Below are positions 52,088-63,905 of a stretch of 64,000 bases of DNA, piece after piece. Location: positions 250,433,736-250,497,735 of the forward strand of contig OY294067.1 in assembly GCA_958510875.1 (NCBI GenBank), written 5' to 3'. The DNA is from Endomychus coccineus (lineage: Eukaryota > Arthropoda > Insecta > Coleoptera > Endomychidae). Both the position numbers and the translations under genes were made by a program. The notes under the pieces are model-generated. The model did not search any database. It saw only the letters and a program-made list of their open reading frames with translations, and was not told the DNA's origin. Within the stretch, counting starts at the first letter, position 1; each line of letters opens with the position of its first letter.

Positions 52088-52950
52088 CCTCTATGGGGAG
52101 GTTATGATCGTTTGAGTCCTAAGGTCTATCTTGAGAGTCACCATTCCAGACATACTCACTAAAAACTTCACCCCCTTGGTAGGCTTGTCTGACTATTGCC
52201 TCCGGTGACACTTAGGCCTGCTAGCCCATTGTATCTCGCCTATGTTTTGTTTCTTCACGGTATCCACTGGAGTATTTTTCTACCTTGTACGAGCTTGTAC
52301 AAGTCCTTCACTGTATTCGCCATTAGGCTTTCCAAAAATTGACTGTCTTTTGCGACCCAGTGCCTCGCATATACAAAGTATGTGTGTCACTGTTCCTGTA
52401 TCCTTACCGCAAAGTCTGCATGTCAGGTCGCCATTGTACAGTCCCATTTTGTTTAGGTGCCCTTTTACTGGCGCATGGCCATTCATGAGCCCTGTTAAGA
52501 CTTTTATTTTTTCCTTTTCAGTGCTAATATGTCTGTCGTTCTTTTGTTACACGGGGCTTTGATCTATTTCTTCCCATGTTCGTTTCCTGGGATTTTTTCC
52601 CAGTATTCCTTGTAGTTTTCCATGATCCAGTCTCCTACAAACCTTAGTGCTGTACGTTTTGGTACCCCCGTGTGTTCTATGACCCTCTTTTTGCAAGTTC
52701 GTCGAGTTTTTCATTGCCTGTCGTTCCCTGATGTCCCGCCACCCAAATCAGCTTAACGCGGTTTCCGTCTGCCAGTATTTCAAGTTCTTTTTCGCATGTC
52801 CCTACCAGACGAAATGTCACTTCCTGACTTCTCATTGCCTTAAGTGCAGCCTGACTATCTGTCAATATGTGTATCTGCTCTTCGGCGATGGCTCTCCGAT
52901 TGTTTTCCTCCACGCATTGGAGGATTGCATATACCTCTACTTAGGAGACC
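52088..52950 (-). mobile_element. 5'-truncated non-LTR retrotransposon with 14-bp target-site duplication
   Basis: It is flanked by GAGGTGAAGAAAAC at 52,074-52,087 and 52,951-52,964. The minus strand encodes an RNase H domain (52,913-52,677: TDSQAALKAM, then LIWVAGHQGTTGNEKLDELA). After frame breaks comes the cysteine-histidine tail usual for I/R1/Loa-type elements (52,486-52,280: MNGHAPVKGHL, CRLCGKDTGTVTHILCICEA). Only the end of ORF2 was inserted. There is no poly(A). It is absent at the matching site in unit 1, so insertion followed the duplication. Confidence 0.9.
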
Positions 52951-52964
52951 GAGGTGAAGAAAAC

Positions 52965-53084
52965 TAATTGGCGTAGAACCATTTCTAGTTGTTTTCAAGA
53001 CTGATGAGACTTGTATATTATCAATATTCCCTTAACTATTCTGAGAATATGTAACATAGAATTATCAGGATGAAATCTAAAAAT
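52965..53084. other. Shared spacer before the tRNA-like repeat
   Basis: It aligns with about 22,806-22,930 of unit 1. There is no gene. Confidence 0.4.
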
Positions 53085-53163
53085 TGAACCATTGATGGGA
53101 TTCGAACTCACATCCTTGGATGGCGAGTTCAGTATGTTGCCCAATTTCACCATCTTGATCCCG
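53085..53163 (-). repeat. tRNA-like sequence (decayed), part of a dispersed repeat
   Basis: This is the counterpart of 22,933-23,010. The B-box-like TTCGAACTC is better kept here on the plus strand, but the anticodon stem is ruined. A pseudo-tRNA or tRNA-derived repeat. Confidence 0.5.
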
Positions 53164-54104
53164 TCAAAGTCTTACATTTAAAAAAATATATAAACCTCTG
53201 GAAGGATGGTGGATCATTGGTAAAGATATGCGTTTTGAAATGAGGAGTGTAGGTATCAGAAACTTATTGAAAAATAAGAAACCAGGATGCTATAATTGAA
53301 TGAACTATTAGAGTACTTGGCAGCCATAGTTGAACCTTAAATGGAATAAACATAATTTCTGTTCTATGCGAAAGATAAAGAAGACTTTTCGATATTATTA
53401 TGCTGACGTGTTAGTCAGATAATTATACAGAATGTGCTAAATGTTATATAATTTAAATTAACATTTCATAGTTTTCAACGGCAGAATTCGTGAGTACATA
53501 ATTATTATATATCTGAGACGGCTTTGCTTCAAAGTTGTAATTAGTGTTATTTTATTATACATTCAATATAACAACGTTTCAATTAACTTCATAAATGTCT
53601 TCGAATCCCCACTTGCCCTTATATTTTTACTTACGCAAAGATTCTCAATGAAAAATTGATTTCGTGTTCGTGTGTTTTAATTATTTCAATAAAACTTAAA
53701 ACCAGTTCATGTTTGGTTCTCCGAAAATGTTTGTTAATCTCGATTTGACTTGATAGATTTACTAACACTCAATGCATGAATGAAAAATTATCAATTTTTA
53801 TTCTTTTATAGTGTTCTTTGGTATGAGATATATTGTTTATTAGAATTTGGTTCTGTGAGCAATTTATGTCATTTCAGATTGTTATTGTAACAATATATAA
53901 AATTGTGAATAATGCAATTATTGTGATTACATTATATTGAAATTTGGACCAACATCATGGTGAATATTATGCAATAGTAATATAGTAACGGTACTCTCCT
54001 GTGAAGTTTCCTGAAGACTTGGACCTAGGAGTGCTTGACTCCGAGGTGTCAATTATTGGATTGATCGAAAAATATGCAAGTAGGATCTTTACAAGAGAGG
54101 TTTT
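53164..54104. other. Shared non-coding stretch
   Basis: It aligns with 23,011-23,720 and 25,080-25,250. There is no gene. The plus frame at 54,001-54,231 runs through the next insertion. Confidence 0.5.
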
Positions 54105-54455
54105 CAATCAATCAATCGATAAAAACGGGGCGGACAAAATCGGAGCACTTAAACCGCTTGATTGGGTCCATTGTGCGCCCCTTGATACAAAAATTAGTCC
54201 AGCAGGTCTAAGGCAGACATATTTTGCATAGACTGATATCTCTTATGGCTTCAAGCGGCATTTGTGTGCTGCCGAGGTGTTGTAGCCTAAGAGAAGTCAT
54301 TGCTGGACAGTTTGCTAGGATGTGAGATGCAGTTTCGTCTGCCTCTTCACATCTACTACAAGCTGGGTCTTCAACTTATTGTGTGTAGATGTTTATTCAG
54401 ATGACATCAGTGTCGTGTAAGGAGTTCTGTCACCAGTTAGGCCTCTCCTGTTTAT
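54105..54455 (-). mobile_element. Short non-LTR retrotransposon fragment with target-site duplication
   Basis: The sequence AGAGAGGTTTT at 54,094-54,104 is repeated as AGAGAGTTTTT at 54,456-54,466. On the minus strand it encodes the cysteine-histidine tail of an ORF2 (CSRCEEADETASHILANCPA, then a short LRLQHLG stretch). It ends in a (GATT)n tail, seen as CAATCAATCAATC on the plus strand, as many I/R1-group elements do. Unit 1 keeps the empty site at about 25,235-25,260. Confidence 0.8.
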
Positions 54456-56292
54456 AGAGAGTTTTTACCAATTGGTTTGGATATAGTCAGTATTGATAAT
54501 GGTTTTAAATATCAGAGTAAGAGTAAGTTATTAAAGAAAATTTAGTAAGTGAAGCCAAACAAGATTATTAATAGGATTAAGGATACAATTTAAATTATGG
54601 CAAATTTACAATTACCACATATTTGAATTTGCCATTTGCTGAATTCGATTGAAATTGATTAAGTTGTAACACGTGCTGCTAATTCGGTTTTATGATATCA
54701 CTCGAATACGGTTAATTGGGGAAGATAATTATTTGGGTATCAGACATGAATGCATAGATTCGCAGAATTATAGTTTATTGAGTGCAAAGATTTAGGTTAA
54801 TCCAATATTTTCTGCTTCAGACCTGTCTCACTGAAATATTAATGCACCAGGTGCTATATCACCACAACAAGATCATAGTAATTAACTAAGTTCAGTGTGC
54901 ACCATTTACGGGAGATTAGAAAGATAATCGAAATGTAACCAAAGAATTGAATGAATTGCTTCTACATTCTAACACAATGCGGTTAAAAACCATCTAGATT
55001 TGTCACACAAAATGTAGAAGATCTTGAGATCAATGTTAACAAACCCAGGTGTAAAACAAGTGGTACTTTGTTAGCTATAAAAATGTAATGAATGAATTGC
55101 TATGCTACTCTACAGAACACAAATAAGATACTTTATGAATTTTCCATCTACCTTTTGCTATCACTCAGCACCAAAATCTCTACCAAAGATGTTGAAATTC
55201 AACAGATAATCGCTGATATTGATTCTCCCTTCGCAATTTTACTACCGTTTGCATGGGATTACTATTTATCTTCGTTATCTTCGCATCGAGATAATTGATT
55301 ACATCTATCTATACTACTTAAGATAGGTATCTTTGAATGAAGGAAGATTCCAACATTCATATTTGAATAAGATATAGCATTCTATATTGAATAATGATAC
55401 TCGAACGATCAATTAGTTACAAGTGAACGTTACTTCAGTTAGATGTGTAGTCTCGGTGTGAGAGCGTTAACCATTTGAAAGTGAAGATTTAATGGATTTA
55501 TATGTAATAGACTTCATTATTGTTTGGAAGAATAACCGTAGAACTATTGATGCCTGTGTAGGCAATTAGATCAACGTTGTTAGTTCCTCGGTATTTGTAC
55601 CGTACAAAAGACAATCAAGTAGGTGATCATAAATCTGCAGTGCTATGCTGCTAATAGTTATAGCCTAATTTCGGACTATAAAAGCGACTGTAGCTGCCTT
55701 CACATTTATGTCATAGCCGGTTTTTGAATATAGGTATTCTACTAGCTGCTGAAGTCCGTTTTGGAGTCTATAATGAAAGTCGATTCTATAGTCCATCTTT
55801 TAGCCTTCAAGATGGCTGCTGAAACCTTTATAATTTCATTTACTGCAATTGAAAATGGCATTGATTCTTATAGCAGCTTTCCTTCAAATCCGTTCGACCT
55901 ACGAAATATTGAGGTTGTGCGATTATTCCGAGTGGATAGAACAACGGCATCGCTCTTATAGTGGAGTAAATCTGGCTAGAAAAAAGGCAAGGTTGGCGAA
56001 AATTTTACGATGCTTAGCGACCCGGTGGAAAGTGTTTGTAAGGTTACCAATAACAACCCGCCGAAAGTTATATTTCACAAAGTGGGTGCAAGCCCTTTTT
56101 TTTGGCAAAAAAGTTTTTTTTGACATTATTAAGGGTAGTTTAGCAAAAAAATATTAATATCTCCGGTTGTATTGAAAATTAAGCGACCAAAGTGGAACCC
56201 TTTCATTGTCAATGTCCAAGTAACTTCCAGTCCATATTTCAAGTTGATCCGACCTCTCCGCTCCCCGTAATACATATTATATACTCATATAT
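54456..56292. other. End of unit 2 and right flank
   Basis: It aligns with 25,260-26,005 and 27,660-28,140 until about 55,645, then is unique sequence. The frames at 55,761-55,961 and 55,849-56,157 have no recognised domain. Confidence 0.45.
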
Positions 56293-56622
56293 GCAAGGAA
56301 TCTTGCGTAACAGCTAACTCGGTCATTTTTCAACCGATTTGGCTGAAATTTGGACTGAAGATAGGGGCTATGGTCTCAAAACTACCCTCCAAATTTCAAT
56401 AGTTTTCCAGAAATTCAACTTTAAGTAAATTTTTAGTTATTTTTCAAATTAAGATATCTCATGTCATTTACATCCGATCTGGATCTGCTTTGTTCAACAT
56501 TTTCACTTGGGTAGTTCAGAGGGAAGTTTTGAGAGCATAACACCTATCTTCAGTACAGATTTCAGCCAAATCGGTTGAAAAATGACCGAGTTAGCCGTTA
56601 CGCAAGATTCCTTGCGTATATG
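56293..56622. mobile_element. Fold-back MITE
   Basis: GCAAGGAATCTTGCGTAAC at 56,293 is mirrored near 56,600-56,620. The arms are about 100 bp and include CTCGGTCATTTTTCAACCGA in both orientations. There is no coding. Confidence 0.85.
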
Positions 56623-56991
56623 ACTTCCAAAATAGGTATATATTTAACGTTGTGACTTCATATATATCGTTCTGACTTCCGAAATTGGAAGTCACAACGT
56701 TTTCAATGTTTTTAGTTAAAAAACGAATAATAGGTGTCGTGGGACCCTAATGCCGAAAATTTGTGTGGAAGTCATTTTGACCTCCAGTACCTACAAATTT
56801 GTCTTTTAGTTCCAGCATAATCCATGTGGCGCTGGCGTTGTATATACATCACAAGGTTAAGAAGGATACTTTCTTACTTCCATTTTAGCCTGATTATATG
56901 GCAACATTGCACTCGTTACATTGCGCATGTCTTTTGTCGGTACTTGAAGTTTTAAAAGTGTTCAAGTGTTAAGTGATTTGAAGAATAAATA
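56623..56991 (+). promoter_or_regulatory. 5' flank of the recombinase gene
   Basis: It contains a small hairpin at 56,647-56,702 (AACGTTGTGACTTC and its inverse). The related GTGACTTCC motif is also seen near 63,470. No convincing TATA box is present. Whether these motifs mark element ends is unknown. Confidence 0.25.
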
Positions 56992-59900
56992 ATGTCATCT
57001 CGAGGTTCATTGATGTTAAGCTTAGTTAAACAAAAAGGTATGTATACATGAATCTTGATACTGATCTTCTAAGAACTCTAAAATCTAATCTTAAACCATC
57101 TAACCTACTCTGAATAATTCCCGCCCTAAATAAATCTTAGTCTACTGTGGAAAGGAGTGTTCGTGATTTTACTATTAGTTAAAATTCCATACATATGAAC
57201 TGAGTATATATATAAATTTCATTTGAAGATACAACTTTCTGAATTTAATATTATGACGGACTGTGTCTAACTATGATAATATTTACGCCTTTAAAATGTA
57301 AAAGTTCTTCACAACATTTTTTTTACACTCATCGAATATGATTCAGGCTATCTTATTCCCAACAAATTCTGCTAAAATCTAGACCACTAATAAACATGGA
57401 AATTTGATGGAAGATAATATACAATTGAGTATTATATAAGAATTATAAATATATTCACCGAAACTTCTCATTAAAATTTTCCACTTCTAGTTTCAATTTC
57501 ATTCCGAAATTTTATGCATATGTCTGAATCACTGGAGCATTTTGAATTGAAATATTCTTTAATCTCTATCGCTTCCAGTTGTGCTAGAAGTCTGAGACCA
57601 TAACTTATATTTATTTCTTTTTTCAATCCGTTTCATAATTGTTTGTTTTGATTTCTTTTAACTAATGCACAAAAAAAAATACAAACCTGTAAAAACATCA
57701 AAACGATTTTGGAACATTTCCTAAGTAACTATGAATCTTTTCTACAGATGAATCAAATATTGCTGCTGAAAAATCACCTATGATAATAGGCAATCAAGAA
57801 AATTCGGTCATTTTCACCTATTCTTTTCGTATAGAATGATTACAACTATATACTAAATTGCTTTCTTGAATGTATATTCATTCATTTGTATGTTTTTAGA
57901 AATACAGTACGGGAAGCACTTCCTTTGAATTTGACGAACAGTATAATTCTGAAGTTGATAGCAATAAAGGGAATTTGGATGGTTATTGTCTACATAGTCA
58001 AGATTCAGATACTGAAATTAAAAAAAAACCTGTATGCTATCGTGACTCCCAGGTTGATAATTATGAATATAATAATGATTCATACAATTTTGAAAATCAA
58101 GATGAGCTTCCTTTGTGTGCTGAAAATGAAAATTCAGCAAATATCCGTGAATTCAATTTAAATGAATCAACTGATGTTGATAATTCGTTCCAGCCTACCA
58201 CTATTGCCAACGACGTTCAAAATATGATTCCAAATGATAGTATCACGTGTTTATGTAAAACAATAAGCAAATCTAAGGCATGCTTGGAGGACATTTGCGA
58301 ATGTGCATACGTATCAGAAACTTCATCGTCAGATTCTACTGACAATAATTCTGACTCTGATTTCTTTGACTTGGAAGCTTATTCCAATTTTGTTGATAGG
58401 ATTCCAAAAACTCTAGCAATGTGTACATCTGATAATCCAAGAGATAATTTTACAGTTACATCAAACTCTTTTATGAAAGATTTTACGGACAATGTCGTCG
58501 ACAAGAGTAAAGTTATTGAAACATCCTCAATGGGAAGTACTCCTACTGAGAGCCACTGACAATACTAACTCAGATTCTAATGTGAATAATCATTTTGATT
58601 CTGAGTCCTCTGGCAGTTCAGAAATTTTGGATTCTTCTACTACATCAATACGAAATATATCTTCAATTCCAGAAGCCACAAATGGAAATGCTTCAAAACA
58701 AAGCATATTTTTAATTCAAAAAACCATAAATGACAATGGCCTAGAAGATGCACCTCTCTCAGAGAGATTACGGAACGAGAGAAAACAAAATCTAAAAGTT
58801 ATGCGATGTAAATTTTGTGAGAATGATATAGCTACAAAAAATTTCATGAGGCATTTGAAGAGAAATCATCAGGATGAGAATGAAGTACGTAACATTTTCG
58901 AGTTTCCGAAACGTAGTAAAGATAGGCGAAAAGCTTTAGCTTTACTAAGGAATGACACCAACTTCGATCTCTACATAAATGGGGAAGTAAGACCTAACAG
59001 AAAATGCAATGAAAAGCTCGGTTTGAGTTACACTAAATATTATCCTTGTGAGTTTTGTAAAGGCTTATATCTGAAGAGTTATTTGAAACGACATGCTAAA
59101 AGTTGTGGATATAACAAAGGTTCTCAAAATGTAATAAATACTAGGATGAATCATTTAGGAAATTCACAAACATTAACTGCTTGTGCTATAGATCCAACTA
59201 ATGTTATATCTCAACTGGACATAAAAGAGAAGGTCTTCCGGATAATGAAAGCAGATGATATAGGTTTCGAAGCTAAAAAAGATCTTCTTATAGCGAATTT
59301 TGGTGAGTCCTATCTTAAAAAGCATAAGAGAGAGAGCGCATGGCCTATGCATGCAGTAATAGAATGAGAGAGCTTTCGCGTCTTCTAATTCGGTATCGCC
59401 TGATAGTAAATAACAAAGATCTCCAATTGAAAAATTTACTCCATCCAAAGAATTTTGATAATGTAGTTGCTGCAACACGAAGTATTGGGGGTTATGATCA
59501 TATTAAAAAATCGTTCCAAGCGCCTAGTCTTGCTATGCATATGGGAACCTCATTGAAACATGCCTGCGATGAATTGATCCATTTAATTTTACGACAAAGC
59601 AAGGGATTCAAATGTAAAACGACAACAGAAGAAAGATTATGGTTGCAAAACATTCGAGATTTCAAGGACTTAGTTCAATCTCGTTGGAATACAGAGTTAT
59701 CATCTCTTGCTCATAAAGACCTACAGGAGAAACGTTGGGAAAAACCGCTACTCTTGCCATTGGTGAGTGACATAAAGACATTTCGGGAAAAAACATTGCA
59801 AATGGCAAATGAATGCACTCTTCACCTACTCGAAAATACTGATACCAATAATGTACATCGTTACAAAACTCTGGTGCAATGCACTCTGTCATTATTAATA

Positions 59901-62900
59901 CTATTTAACAGGAGACGTATTGGTGATGTTCAGTACTTGAAATTAAAAGATTACCAAAATGACAAAAGAAGTAACACGACAGATTTTGAAAGTGCCTTAT
60001 CAGAAACCGAAAAGATTTTAACAACGAAATATAAAAGAGTCATCAATAGTGGGAAAGGAAGCAGAGCTGTGGTAATTTTGGTACCAGAAATACTGCAGAA
60101 ATTTATGGACACGTTATTATACCATCGCGCTAAATTTATTCCACAAGATAATGAATATGTGTTCGCAATTCCGGGAAGCACTCTAAAATGGGGAAGAGGT
60201 GATATTGCTATGAAAGCTTTGGTGAAGAAGATACCTTTGCAACATCCCGAAGCAATATCGAGCAACAAATTGAGAAAACATGTAGCTACAGTTATGCAAA
60301 TTTTAAATTTAACTAAAGACGAATCAAAACAATTTTCAAATTTTATGGGGCACACTGAGAAGACTCATGCAGAATTTTATGAGTAATTACTTATTTCTTT
60401 ATTATTGACATATTGCTCATGATCTCTAGAACTTGCATTATTGGAGAAGTGAACATTCCTTGAGACAGCTACAGCCAACAATTTGTTCAATTGATCACAT
60501 GACCTCCCCAACTTTTATTAGCAAACTGGCTTTCGGACACTCGTGCCAATCGAATGTATACTAGAAAGACTTAAAAAAGCATGATCTCCGACACCAAAGA
60601 CTTCCATATACCAATTTTGAAAAGAATGGCACCATAATCCCAAAACTCGTTCGCCGTATTGGAATTTTGAATTTTGACTGGACAATATCGATCTACGAAA
60701 ACCCCGTTGGCGGCTCCAATATGACGGACGGGTTTTGTGATTATGGTCCGATTCTATATAAAATTGGTATAAATGGGGTCTTTGGGTTCGGGGATCATGC
60801 CTTTTTAGTCAAATTTCAAAAATTCAAGGTGGCGGCTAAGATAACTGACGAGTCTTGTAATTATGATCAGATTGTATTCAAAACTGGTATAAGGGGGGTT
60901 CTGGGGTCGAAGATCTTTATTCCAAAATATGTACGTGATGAGTCTAGTAAATATTCAATTTTGAGGTTACCTGTCGATATATATCAAACTGCTAAAGTCT
61001 CGAAGATACTCATGTTAATGGAAAAGGGATCTTTACCGGTCGAATTCAGAGGAAAGTCTTTAAGGGATATAAACATAGAGGATTGTTATGTTGAGGAGGA
61101 AAATAATGAAGATGGTGAGTTTTATTTGTTATATTTCTATAAAAGATATGAGATACTGTCATTTTGACAAGCAAGAAAATGATAGTTTAGTTTCAAATTC
61201 ATGACATGATAGATAATAAAAATAATATAGTTTATTCATCCAAAGGCTACTTTTGCGTAACGTTCTGTATAATTTAGAGATATTAGAAAATAAACGTTCT
61301 TTGCACCCATTATAGACAGATACAGAAATAAGTAAATTTCACCTTTCATTCCTTTTTTATCTAATGTAGGAGAAAGAACGTTAATGGAATGTGTATCAAC
61401 AAGATTAAAATTCTGTTATTCAATATGTATATTTCTTATTTGTATTTAACAGTTGAAATGGCAGGTATGCTGCAAGATACTGCTGAGGGAGCGGTATCTG
61501 AAGAAATCCAGACTAGGACTTCAGGTTAGGAAATAATCAAACATTTATTGGACATTATTGAATTCTTGAGATGTGAAATATATAGACTGTCTGAAATTAG
61601 AGTTCGACTTTTTACCAGTGTATTTCAAACCAAAACAGAAATCAATAGTTCCTACAAACATGAATTAATTTTTTCTAAATGAATCGTATCAAAATGTTTC
61701 CTAAATATGCATGTATTCTGAACAAATTCAAATTGAATTATTATAGCCGTATGCTTTGTGAGAATTAAGTTTTGAAAAATACTACCTTTTGTGATGGTAC
61801 TTTTCAATTTCAATAAGCATAAGTACCCAGAAATTTAATGAGAGATGACGCTTCTGTAGGATGCAATCAATTTACTGACGGAAATTTACTTTGTATTTAA
61901 AATCATGTTCATTAAAAACAAAGGTATAAAAGTTGAGAAAAGAATATTACATGCGATAAACTGGCTTCTAAGCTGTACTATTTGAATCTTTGGAAGACTG
62001 TTCTTCCCTATGAAACAATTCGAAGACTTCGATTCCCCATTGAAACAAAGCTTAGTACTTTTCCTTTCATCGCTCTTGAATTTTGGATCATTTTCATATC
62101 AAAAATGAAGGCACAAGTTAATTCCATGTTACAATTTACCTAACGTGGTGGCTTTACATATCCTCGGGAAAGTTTTGGAATTATGTTGAACATTAGGTGT
62201 TTAGGGGAATCACGTTTCGACTATGTTTATAGAAAAAGTTTCTCTTCGCTTAGCTAGAATGCACTTGTCATTTAGAGCCGTCTAATTTCTGTATAGTCTG
62301 TATTATCCAAGTGTTCTGAAAACGTTCCTTATATTTACACAAACACGTGTATTGTTCCTTTTTTTTTATCAAAATAACCATGAAATAAATCTATAATCAC
62401 CATTGAATAAAAGTAGTTGTAAAACATTGAATCTTAAAGTAAAAAGGTTGAAGTTACATAAGTCAAGCAACTAGTTTTTGGTCAGTCTGATGACGAACGC
62501 TTGACTTTTCTCAAATTTTTTCCATCAATTCATGACTGCATTAAATTGTTGTTGGAAAGAATGGAAATAATATCCGTTGAAGTATTCAGGAAACGAGTGA
62601 AAAATATATACTGGTTTTTGATTTTGCTATTTAATGAATATTTCTTCAATTAATTTTTATTCGTCTTCTCCTCCAGTAGAATAATAACTAAGCTTTATAT
62701 GTTTACAGATATAGACATCAGTAGTGGAGAGGAACTCGAAGAGGAACGCCCGAAAAAGAACCACAAAAGATACTCTAAAGCTAAAAAGAGTGAGATATTT
62801 ACTTCATTACTTGCTATATTTGCATAAATTCGATTATATTGCAGGTTGTAGTGAACAGAAGATTTTGGAAAAGAAACTCAAAACTCATGCTAAAGCTAAA

Positions 62901-63143
62901 AAGAGTAAGATATTTACTTCATTATATATGGTACATTTGTATGAATTTATTCATATTTCAGGTTGGTCCGAAAGAGAAATTTTATTATTAAAAAAATATT
63001 TTAAATTACATTTAGAGAAACATTATTATCCTTCAGGAGAGGAAATCACACATTTCATAGGAGAAACAAAAATAGAAAGAACAGTAGCAGTAATAAAATC
63101 AAAACTACAACATCTTCGAAAATTACAAATAAAAATCACGTAA
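56992..63143 (+). CDS. Zinc-finger / tyrosine-recombinase / SANT-like gene, at least eight exons, two frame breaks
   Basis: Exons: 56,992-57,037; 57,748-57,806 (weak donor GTCATT); 57,900-60,382; 60,966-61,114; 61,453-61,524; 62,709-62,789; 62,845-62,904; 62,962-63,143. From exon 4 on, all phases agree with GT-AG borders. Exon 3 gives an acidic, Ser/Asp-rich region, a C2H2 finger (CKFCENDIATKNFMRHLKRN, then H, about 58,807), a C2HC finger (CEFCKG...HAKSC, about 59,047) and a tyrosine-recombinase-like domain: FNRRRIGD (about 59,910), NKLRKHVAT (about 60,270), FMGH and a tyrosine in HAEFYE, which splices to LPVDIYQTAKVSKILMLMEK. The last exon is SANT/Myb-like (SWSEREILLLKKYF...). The frame breaks near 58,550 and 59,335 are single-base. 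This architecture recurs, as I recall, in multicopy animal genes, so it may be a mobile element or a domesticated copy. Confidence 0.75.
60575..60930. mobile_element. Fold-back repeat inside intron 3 of the recombinase gene
   Basis: CATGATCTCCGACACCAAAG near 60,580 is mirrored by CTTTGGGTTCGGGGATCATG near 60,780-60,800. A third, partial copy follows to about 60,930. Its translation makes the first 100 codons of a spurious frame starting at 60,667. The real exon starts at 60,966. Confidence 0.75.
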
Positions 63144-63603
<460 letters not shown>

Positions 63604-63692
63604 CTTAAGAGATATAGAATTAAATTTTCTGAATTATGAAGATAACTTAGATAATTTAACATAGGATTATAAAGATGAATAAACGTAAAAGA

Positions 63693-63771
63693 TTGAACCA
63701 TAGGCGGGATTCGAACCCACATTTCTGGATTTCTAGTCCAGGGTGTTTACCAATTACACCACTTCAGTCCT
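63693..63771 (-). repeat. tRNA-like sequence, left arm of the palindrome
   Basis: A box TGGTGTAATTGG, anticodon arm CTGGA-CTAGAAA-TCCAG (AGA at the anticodon position, serine-like) and B box GGTTCGAATCCC are all intact. The acceptor ends do not pair well and there is no long variable arm, so a functional tRNA is unlikely. The internal polymerase III promoter boxes look usable. Confidence 0.6.
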
Positions 63772-63835
63772 ATTATATTTTCATATTTTTGTAAATATAA
63801 ACCTCTGAAAGGATAGTAGATCATTGATGAACACA

Positions 63836-63905
63836 ATGGTGTAATTGGTAAACACCCTGGACTAGAAATCCAGAAATGTGGGTTCGAATCTCGCCTATGG
63901 TTCAA
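63836..63905 (+). repeat. tRNA-like sequence, right arm of the palindrome
   Basis: This is the inverted copy of 63,693-63,771. It starts at the A box (the 5' acceptor part is lost at the spacer) and differs by one base in the B-box stem (GGTTCGAATCTC). Confidence 0.6.

Larger units (their letters stand above)
33390..55645 (+). repeat. Segmental duplication, unit 2
   Basis: This is the collinear partner of 3,035-28,140 (anchors given there). It lacks odorant-receptor exons 2-4, the mariner and three fold-back elements of unit 1. It has gained a satellite array, a long-TIR element and two non-LTR fragments. Confidence 0.85.

Noticed and set aside
22933..53163. Ordinary tRNA-derived SINE family
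   Set aside because: Shared sequence continues upstream of the tRNA-like part in all copies, so the element does not begin at the tRNA as a standard SINE does.
60667..60965. N-terminal 100 codons of an apparent 166-codon gene
   Set aside because: They are translated from a fold-back repeat. Only the part after the acceptor at 60,966 fits the recombinase gene, in phase with the preceding exon.
63693..63905. Functional serine tRNA genes
   Set aside because: The acceptor stems pair poorly, there is no long variable arm, and the right copy lacks its 5' part. Sequence on both sides is repetitive.
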